DNA of 64,000 nt from NCBI GenBank assembly GCA_001600635.1, contig BCKL01000017.1:328003-392002 (forward strand). The letters run 5' to 3'. A program made the translations under genes and the position numbers. The notes below the pieces were generated by a model. It saw only the letters and a list, made by a program, of their open reading frames with translations. It was not told the origin of the DNA and did not search any database. Below, piece by piece: positions 39,143 through 46,866 of this stretch. The stretch is from Leucosporidium creatinivorum (Eukaryota > Basidiomycota > Microbotryomycetes > Leucosporidiales > Leucosporidiaceae). Position 1 is the first letter of the stretch, and every line of letters begins with the position of its first letter.

Positions 39143-40015
39143 TGGATTCGAAGCGAGAGAGGGAGCGCGAGCTGGGTGGGGAGTTGTTGAGGGAATGCGC
39201 TGCTCTTGAGAGGGAAGTAAGGCCGGGGGAGGGCAGCTGAAGAGGTGCAGAAGTTGCTGCTAGGCTGTCCTGCGACGAACGAGCGGCGGAGGCGAGCAAA
39301 CGGCGAGAGAGCTGGATCAAGAGCGAGTGGGAGGAGTGAGAGCCTGAAGCCAGAGAGAGTACGGAGGTGAGCCGAGAGGAACTGCCTTCGCATCTGTGTA
39401 TCTTCCGCTGTTGCAGCTGTTATTCGCCAGAAAATAATGTATACTGCTCGCCCAGCTCCCACTGTACCTCATTACACGCGCTCGATCTCCAGCCGGCTTT
39501 CCCCAGCGCCGAGGTGTCTCAGCTTAGCTAGCTGATGCCATGCTCTTCGGAGGCGAGTCATCGCCGGGGTGGTCAGAACAAAACGTAGTTCAGAGCCACC
39601 CGAGTCTGTCACCGAATAGCTTGGAGCATCGCACAGGGCACAAAATCACCTCGGCCGAGCCCTCAGCTCGCTGCAGACCTACAGGACCGTCTGTAGGAGC
39701 TATTTCAGCTCTCGACAGGCTCTACGGAGTGTCAACGATGTTCGAGATGTCCCGTAGCTGTCCAAGCAGCACCCAGTCCACCGCCCGCCTGCTCGGCGAT
39801 GCTTGCGAAGAGCGCCGAGCACGAATCGAGCTCTGGCAGCCTCTGGATAGTGCGGTGCGTAAATAGGGCAGTTGTCTAATGAGACGTGAAGATCTGTAGT
39901 GAAGCAGCCTACTACTTGCGATCCCTCTTGAGCTCGCCTCGTGCCGCGCCCCTTGTCCTCCTACGCTTCACTTCTCGTTTCTCGCTCTCTTCGCCTCGTC
40001 GCCTCAAAGCTCAGC
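39143..40015. other. Divergent intergenic region, phosphatase / F-box-like copy 2
   Basis: About 870 bases. The last 90 bases are the leader conserved among the F-box-like copies (CTTGTCCTCCTACGCTTCACTTCTCG). Around 39480-39800 there are CGCCGA/TCGGCG elements and CTACAGG. An open frame at 39540 has no motif and is not called. Confidence 0.45.
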
Positions 40016-41290
40016 ATGGAAGCTCAAGCTACTCAACAAGCTCCTCCTACACCTTACGCCCGCCCGCAACAACTTACAGACTCGCCCGCCGCTTCCCTTC
40101 CCACCGAGACGTTGACGCAGATCCTCGACCTTGCGCTGCAGGATCTCAAGCCGCTGGAGCGTCATAAGACCAGGATCGCACTCTCCAAAGTCTGCCAGCA
40201 ATGGTGGACCGTCGCTGCTAGCGAGAGGGAGCTCGTCGTCCAAGGATCGAAACAAGCTGGAAGACTCGCTGAGGCGTTGCTGCAGGCCGACACGGTGGAG
40301 AGACAGGAGGCGGTCAAGTCCCTCGTAATTGAACTGGATGGCATTACCGACAAGAGTGATGCCAAACCCGCGGCGGACCTCCTTCTCTGCTGCCCGAAGC
40401 TCGAGCGCCTCTCCCTCACCTTCACCGGCGGACTCAACCCTGACGCCAAATACCGGATGCTCGGAAAGCATCTGAGAGACGCTCTCACTACGTGTAATAG
40501 CCTGACGGAGCTCGAGCTGCTGGGAAATGTAATCGTGCGCCCGAACGATTTCGACAGGTGAGCCAACTTTCGACGTTCGCACCTCGCCTAGGCCTAATCG
40601 GCCTTCCTTGCTGACGCTTCGGCACTCAGCATCATAAACCAGATGCCATCCCTTCGCAAGCTGATCGTACCAGCGGCCGACCTGCGCACCGTCTGGGCAT
40701 ACGAGCACCTCTCGCCGGCTCTCAACTCGCTGGAGACCCTTCATATCAGCATCACCGACTACACTACACCCAAGGACATCGCACAAATGCTTATCAACTC
40801 GTCCCTCACGACCATCAAGTCCGTCCGCCTTGGACTCGACCGCCGGGGGCGCTTCACCTTGGAGGAGGTCGCCCGAGCGCTGCTGCCCGCTGCAGGTCAG
40901 CTACTCGACCTCGAGCTTCCAGAGACCCTCCCAGATCCAGCCTTCAACGGCCCTCCTCTCGACTTCCCGCTCCTCATTTCACGCCTCTCCAGCATTCGCA
41001 GCCTCTCCCTCGGCATCGTGGGCTACGCCATGGACGAGCTCTTCACCATCCTAACGCCTCTCGATACCCTCGAGTCTCTCACCTTGAGAGCTCCCTCTTG
41101 GTTTCCCCCCGGTTTTCCCAAGCCGATTATCAGCTACACGCCTACTCTCGACTACGTCAGGTCGGCGAGCCGTGGGAAGTTCAAGACCCTTTCGCTCCCC
41201 GGGAGTTTGGTACGAGATTGGACTGAAGCGGAGATAGACGATGTCAGGCGCGTTTCTAGGGAATTCGGAGTAGAGCTCGGTATTCATTGA
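40016..41290 (+). CDS. F-box-like / leucine-rich-repeat-like protein, copy 2
   Basis: ATG 40016 (MEAQATQQAPPTPYARPQQ). Same plan as the 29510-30760 gene: F-box-like 'SLPTETLTQILDLALQDLKP', then SKVCQQWWTVAASERELVVQ and LRR-like lines (LLLCCPKLERLSLTFTGG, LRDALTTCNSLTELELLGNV). A 72-base intron (40558-40629) sits at the same place as in copy 1. Exon 2 has 'MPSLRKLIVPAADLRTVWAY', 'GQLLDLELPETLPDPAFN' and 'LDTLESLTLRAPSWFPPGF', and ends FGVELGIH-stop at 41288-41290. About 400 residues, intact. Exon 1 is much closer to copies 1 and 3 than exon 2 is, so the LRR-like half is evolving fast or has been exchanged. An SCF adaptor role is only an analogy. Confidence 0.72.
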
Positions 41291-41730
41291 TTGTGAGAGT
41301 CAGACTGAGGTGAGCTTGCCTTTCCCGTTTCCAACGCCGAGCCCCACTGACTTCCTCTTCGCCTTGCACAGATCGCATTGACCGTCGTGGAGCTGCTCGA
41401 GATGGATGCAATGCTTTAATAGACGGGTGCGTGTGTTGTGACTGCCAATCGAACCCGGAAAGACTCGACTCGAGAGCTCGGCGATGAGCAAGCAACCTGC
41501 GAAGCGAGCCGGGTATCTTGTGAGCCTCGCTCGGATACAGCAGGAGACGTTGTTGTAGATCATCAACAGGCTCTGCATCTCACGCCCAATCTACAAGGCA
41601 CCTTCACCGCCCGCTTCTGAGCTTGGACCTCTTCCTCTTCTTAGCTCGTCTCGACTCTCGCGCCCCTTGTCTTCCTACGCTTCACTCGCTCGTTTCTCGC
41701 TCGTTTCGCCTCATCACTTCAAAGGTCAGC
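41291..41730. other. Spacer between F-box-like copies 2 and 3
   Basis: About 440 bases. The right-hand 90 bases repeat the copied leader (CCTACGCTTCACT...CGCCTCATCACTTCAAAG). A GTGAGC...CTGACTTCC...CACAG pair near 41309-41371 looks like an intron in the 3' flank of copy 2. Confidence 0.45.
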
Positions 41731-43540
41731 ATGGAAGATCAAGCTACTCAACAAGCTCCTCCTACACCCTACGCCTGCCCTCAACTACCTACAGACTCGC
41801 CCGCCGCTTCCCTTCCCACCGAGACGTTGACGCAGATCCTCGACCTCGCGCTGCAGGATCTCGAGCCGCTGGAGCGTAGCGCCCAAGACGGACGAGCTCG
41901 TGGTCCACGGCTCAAACCAGGCGCATCGACTCTCGAAGGCGCTGCTCAAAGAGGAGTTCGCCTTCAGGCAAGAAGCGATCCGAGCCCTCGTCGTCAGTGT
42001 CGGCAACGAGACGAGCGATAAAGCTTCCAAGCTGGTAGGAGACGTCCTCCTCAGCTGTCCCCTCCTCGAGCGACTCCACCTCACCATCAACAAGGCCTTC
42101 TCCGGCGAGTTTGCCACGCTCGGCAAGGGCTTAAGGGATGCTATCGCCTCGTCTGACACGCTGATTGAGCTCGAGGTGTATGGCATGATCATGCTCGGCC
42201 GTGTGTCCTTTGAGCAGTGCGCCGTTGGTTCGTTCGGCTAGCGTTGCTCAAGAAGAAGCTAGCTGTATATGATCAAGTTGCAGGTCGAAGTTCACGGAGG
42301 CTACGAGATGGGAAGCGGTGACTACGTAAACTGATGTAACAAAGGGATGGTGGGCGGGGACCAAAAGTCCTCCGAAGTCATTCTGAGAGAAGCGACGAGG
42401 GTTAGGCGGGAGCTCAGAGCGCGAGGGCTGTACTAAGCTCACCTGAGAGAAGCGACGAGGTAGCGGTATTAAGAGAAGGTCTTATTGAGCTGCTACTGCT
42501 GCTGTCTCTCTGCGAGTGGGAAGGGAGAGGGTTAGGCGGGAGAGCTCTGCGCTGCAAAGCTTCTACGACGTACGGAGCTCGCTGAGCGTGTAGTGCTACC
42601 GGGGAAGGTGGTAAGCATGCTGTACAATGTACGGCAGCCGAGGAGGAGGCTTACAGATGCGAGACCGAAAGGAACGATGAAGAGCACCGCGACGAGCGAA
42701 GGAGAAAGCGCTCGCCTGGCGGCTTGAGAAGTCAGCTCTGAGGGTACTGCGCAACCACGCTCTCAAAGCTGCCTTCTCGTCTTCAACAATTCTTTAGCTC
42801 TGTTAACGCTTGCCAAAGAACCTATTGCTCTGCTCCGCAAGCTCCGCCCGCTAAGGATAATCCTCTTCACCGACGATTGAGCTTACGCCCTCCTTCCCTC
42901 CTCCAGCATCTTCAGCAATCTACCCAACTTGAGGAAGATCGTTGCTCCCACGCTCATCGTCAAGTCCTACATCTACGGCTATGGGATCGGCGCCACCTAC
43001 CCGAACAAACTTGAGCACCTCGAAATGTCTGCTGGATCTTCGAAAGGAGGCGCTTCAGCGCTCATCAAGCCAGCCAAAGGATCTCTCACCTTGGTTCGAG
43101 TCGGTATCGTGGAAGGTCCCCAAAGTGTGGTCTCCGACCTGTTGCCGGCTGCGCCCCGCCTCGTTGATCTCGAGCTGCTCGGAGGACCAGCTTGGCCCCA
43201 CTCCAACCCCAACTATCTCACATCGATCGTCAAAGCTCTTTCTTCCATCCGTCACCTTTCAATCGCTCTCTCTGGGTACGAGATCGCCACCCTCTTCGAC
43301 CTCCTCGTCGACCTCGCCACTCTGGAGTCGTGCACGCTGAGCAGCAAGGCTGGTCCGAACGATCGAATCCGCGCGCTGCAGGTTATAAGTCCCTCAGAAG
43401 TTGCCACCTACATCTACACCGCCCAGCAGCTCGCGCAGCTCAAGCTTCCCAAAGCGCTAAACTCGTGCTGGACCGAAGAGCAGCTCGGGAATGTCGAAAG
43501 GGCGGCGAAGAAGGCGGGAGTCAGGTTCAAGTTGCGCTAG
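41731..43540 (+). pseudogene. F-box-like / LRR-like gene, copy 3, damaged
   Basis: ATG 41731 (MEDQATQQAPPTPYACPQLP) with the F-box-like line 'SLPTETLTQILDLALQDLEP' intact. Right after LEPLER about 50 bases present in copies 1 and 2 (coding for the KVCxxWWTVAASE part) are missing. This shifts the frame, and the following family sequence (ELVVHGSNQAHRLSKALLKE, LVGDVLLSCPLLERLHLTIN) is in another frame. Exon 1 ends at 42216, then a 690-base intron, then exon 2 (from 42907), which is open to KKAGVRFKLR-stop at 43540 ('LPNLRKIVAPTLIVKSYIYG', 'APRLVDLELLGGPAWPHSN'). One clear lesion plus an enlarged intron suggest a recently inactivated gene. A sequencing error is less likely for a 50-base loss. 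A shorter product from an internal ATG is possible. Confidence 0.75.
42217..42906 (+). other. Enlarged intron of copy 3, probably containing an insertion of about 620 bases
   Basis: The intron at this position is about 55-72 bases in the other two copies but 690 here. Inside are direct repeats: CTGAGAGAAGCGACGAGG at about 42382 and 42443, and GAGGGTTAGGCGGGAG at about 42397 and 42527. No terminal inverted repeats, transposase frame or poly-A tail were found, so the origin is unknown. Confidence 0.55.
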
Positions 43541-44684
43541 GAGGCTTCAGAGTCAAGCGGTGAGCTTCTCGACCCCCCTCCCCGCGCTATAGGCCCTTAG
43601 ACTGACTTGAGGCCTGTCTCGGCGCCGGTTGTTAGCTTCGGGTTCAAGTCGGGGACAGACTGCTGCAGATTGGCGTGCTCAGAGGAGGAAGAGGAAAAGA
43701 GCTTTGACAGTGATGGTACGAGACCCGCTTTTGAAACGATGAGTGCTTCGATGTATGACGTTGAGGGCGGAGGCGAAGCGAGCGAGAGAAGCGAACGCCG
43801 ACGGGCCGTCCGAGGCCTTGCATAACGCGGGAAGTTCCCAAGTCAAGTCAGCCAGAGCTGAAGTGATGTCTCTTAGGGATGAAGGGCAGTCGGGAGCTGT
43901 TTAGCTTCTTGCTCAGCCTGGATCGAGCAGCGCCCGTCTCCTTCGTGCTCGGTCGGCGTCCGTGTAGTAAAGGAGGCGTCGCGAGACTCCGAAGACGCGG
44001 CTCTGGGTTAATACAGATCACTTTTCCCCCCTCCGACTGACGAGGACCACAGTAGACCCACAGAACGAGCCAGCAGAAAGCACGCTCACTCGGCCTGCGA
44101 GCTCGCCCTGGGCCTGCTCTCTCGAGACGGCCTCTCATCTCTCTTGGCTTCCTCCCCTTCTCCTGCTCATCTCAAGTCGAATCGCTGCAGCAGGCTGGAC
44201 TACAGCTCGACTAGAAGCTCTACAGCCTACTGCCCAGGTTCTCTGGCCGCAGGCTTACACTCTACAGCTCACAAGAGAGCGTGAAGGCGACTGCTCCGCT
44301 CCTTCGCTCAGCTGGAGGTCATCGCTCTTCGTCTGGACGCCCTACAGCAGCTCGGTCGCCTACAACTCACTCGGCACACCTCCAACATCCCCGAAATGCG
44401 ATTGCTCCCCGCCATCCCTTCGTGCTCTTCTACAGCTCCCTGAGGCGACTGGGAGACGCGCGCCGAGGCAGCTCGAATGGCACCCTGCTCAATCGACTAC
44501 AGCACCGAGCCCTGCAGCACCGAGACAGCTGCATAACGACCAGCAAACGACACCGCCGGGTGAAGCAGGAATCTAAGCGCTGAGAAGGGCAAGGCAAGGG
44601 CGAGGCCAGCAGGCGAGAGGGTCTGCCTCCTGCCGTTCACTGCTCGCCGTCTCTTTCGCCCGTCGCTGTATACCAATACTCAAG
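43541..44684. other. Large 5' flank of the Bim1-like gene; CTACAG-rich
   Basis: More than 1.1 kb without a supported gene. The portion 44190-44560 contains at least six sense CTACAG(C) motifs (for example 44200, 44220, 44260, 44341, 44429, 44508). The final 40 bases (CTGTATACCAATACTCAAG) lead into the ATG at 44685. Confidence 0.5.
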
Positions 44685-45521
44685 ATGAAGTCTTTCCTCG
44701 CTCTCGCTGCTCTCGTACCCCTCGCCGCCGCCCACTTCACCCTCGACTACCCTACCTCGCGCGGTTTCGACGAGGATATTGAGCCGAGTGAGTTCTAAGC
44801 AGCGCATCCCCAAGCTAGCACACAGCTAAAGCTCGGCTTTACCTCTACAGACTTCTGCGGAGGCTTCCCCGACCCCTCGGCCGTGCGCCAGCCCTTCCCC
44901 CTCAGCGGCTCGGCTCCCATCCTCATCGACTCGCATCACCCTTCCGCTCAAGTCGGCATCATCCTCTCGCTCGACAGCAACCCTACCTCCTTTGACAACT
45001 TCACTACCACCAGCTCGGGCGATGCCATCCCCATGCTGCTTCCCTTCGGCCAGATTACTGGATCCGGAGAGGTGCGTCTTGGTTCTTGCTCGGTTGAGGG
45101 AGATGCAGGCTGACCTGTTGCCCTACAGTTCTGCTTCAACGTCGATGTCGCTTCTCTCGGTCTCAAGAACATCACCAACGGCACCGTAGCCACCATTCAG
45201 TGAGTTTTCGGCTCGGCTCGGCTGTCGTCTTCGCTCTCNCTGACCNTNCTNNTNCGCTNNAGGGTCGAGTTCAACGGTGGAGATGGCCTCCTCCTCCAGT
45301 GCACCGACGTCGTCCTCGTCTCCGACTACACTGTCCCCTCCAACGTCACTTGCGCCAATGCTACGGCCACGGACTCCGCCTCGAAGTCGGCCAGCAGCTC
45401 GGCGTCGGCTACCGGAGCTGTAGGATCCGCTACCTCGACTCCCGCCAGTGGAGCTAGCAAGGTCGGAGCTGCTGTTGGAGCTGTTCTTGCTGTCGTCGGA
45501 GCTGGCGTGCTCATGCTATAG
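44685..45521 (+). CDS. Bim1-like (X325, histidine-brace) copper-binding GPI-anchored surface protein
   Basis: A 16-residue signal peptide (MKSFLALAALVPLAAA) leaves His as the mature N terminus: HFTLDYPTSRGFDEDIEPN. A mature His1 followed by a second His site ('ILIDSHHPSAQVGIILSL') is the copper-site pattern of the X325/Bim1 group, LPMO-like folds that bind Cu without cutting sugars. Four Cys (FCGGF, FCFNVD, LLQCTDV, VTCANA) can pair. The C-terminal part is Ser/Ala/Thr-rich and ends in a hydrophobic tail, VGAAVGAVLAVVGAGVLML-stop, as for a GPI signal. About 210 residues, three introns; the third has several N bases at its acceptor. In Cryptococcus, Bim1 works with Ctr1 in copper uptake. Here a Ctr gene lies tail to tail 163 bases away. 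Confidence 0.87.
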
Positions 45522-45684
45522 GGAGGAGAGGGGATCGTCGCTAGGCTTCGGAGGCTGAATAGTGCAAAAAGGACACAGCAGTAATCGCAATCTCTTCGTT
45601 CGCTGTACAATAGTCTGTCGTCGGCCGAGAAGAGTATAGACAAGAAAGCTACATTACCGACCAGCGGCTTCTCCAACTCCTCCC

Positions 45685-46387
45685 TCAGTAGTGCAAGCCG
45701 TCTCCTGCTCCCGCATGTGTACTCCACCGACCAAACAGCAGCTCCCCACTCATCAGCCCGACGATGCTGGCGATAAAGAACCACGCCGAGTAGGACATGA
45801 CTGCCAGCATCAGCAGGTAGCCGACGAACGCTTGGAGGCCGAAGAGGGCTGCTCGGGGGGCGTCGATAGACCAGAGGAAGGGAGGAGCCTGCTTGAACTT
45901 GGCAGCGACGGTGGGTGGGCGATCATTGATAGTCGAGGAAGGGGTGGAAGAGCCTTTGGCGAAGGACTTGTCCTCGATGAGGTCGAGTCGGATGGCTTGA
46001 CGGCGGAGGGCGAGGGATTCGGCCCAGGATTGCTCGGCGGAGGAGCGGACAGCGGAGAGGAGGCGAGAGAAAATGGCGAGGAAGAAGAGGCCTATTGAGG
46101 CGCCTGCTGTGGCGCCGGCCGAAGTGGGTGTCCAGGAGGTGAACCAGAGGTTGGAAGCGCCGAGTCTGGGTAGGTCGGAGCGAGCGTCAGCGCGTGAGAT
46201 AGAGCTGAGGAATGGGAGAGCGCACGCTGTAGTGAACGAGGTCATCATCATTGTCGAAGTGGTCGAATTGGTCGTGCCCGTGTCCTGTCGGGAGGGAGAG
46301 ATAAAGTTGAGAACGGGACGGCTCGGAGCTGTGACGGTTGTAGCTCACCATCGAGGACATGTCCATGCTACCGTGACTGTGCGCCAT
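45685..46387 (-). CDS. Ctr-family high-affinity copper transporter
   Basis: Exon 1 (46387-46349) encodes MAHSHGSMDMSSM, and the next exon adds DTGTTNSTTSTMMMTSFTTA: a Met-rich extracellular N terminus for Cu(I). After the second intron, 'LGASNLWFTSWTPTSAGAT' begins TM1. A cytosolic loop (RLDLIEDKSFAKGSSTPSST) follows. TM2 has MxxxM ('YLLMLAVMSYSAWFF') and TM3 has GxxxG (VGLMSGELLFG), the pore and packing signatures of Ctr1. It ends THAGAGDGLHY-stop at 45685-45687. About 200 residues, a normal size; it would work as a trimer in the plasma membrane. A good donor at about 46473 and an acceptor (CTCACTAG) five bases before the ATG suggest a 5'-UTR intron. It faces the Bim1-like gene and is divergent from the reductase. 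Confidence 0.93.
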
Positions 46388-46866
46388 TGTGCTCTAGTGA
46401 GCGAGCGAGCTGGTTCCTAGTTAACGAGAAGGATGAGCGCGGCCAGACGAACAATGAGGCGAGCTACTCACCAGTGGCGGGGTGTAGTCAAATCGCAGAG
46501 CACAAGCAAGCAGCAGACGATCCTGTAAACTGTTCTGGAGCAGACGGCGCAGCTGTAGCGGACGGATAAGGGCGCGAGACGAGAGCCGAGCAAGTCGAGG
46601 AGGACGAGGCAGGAAGGAGAGAGCAACTCGGCTCAAATCGCCAGCTCTGTCTGCTTCCTACCGTCTCCTACCGTTCACTTGTACTCGTCTCTTCTCACCT
46701 TCAACACTCGCTCCGGCTGCTCTCCTACAGCCCTACAACTTATCAGAGGCTACACACATCAGCAACAAGCCGCACCCGGCTCTCCAGCGCAGCTCAGGCG
46801 AGAGAGCAGCTTCTCTCTGTAGCCTCATCGGCGGGTCATTGAGCAGCGTAGGGAAGAGCTAGTAAC
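46388..46866. promoter_or_regulatory. Shared divergent promoter of the Ctr transporter and the metalloreductase
   Basis: 479 bases between the two starts. It contains a probable 5'-UTR intron for Ctr (about 46393-46473 on the minus strand) and CTACAG motifs on both sides (GCAGCTGTAGC near 46546; CTCCTACAGCCCTACAAC near 46725). A single TGATAA GATA-type site lies near 46740 (as TTATCAG). Copper or iron co-regulation is expected from the gene pair but not proven by these sites. Confidence 0.5.

Noticed and set aside
39540-39866. Open frame of about 108 codons upstream of F-box-like copy 2
   Set aside because: No motif, no intron signals, and it ends before the copied leader; composition resembles the surrounding intergenic DNA.
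41438-41480. Reverse-strand GGGTTCGATTGG as a possible tRNA T arm
   Set aside because: The flanking bases do not pair and there is no matching A box.
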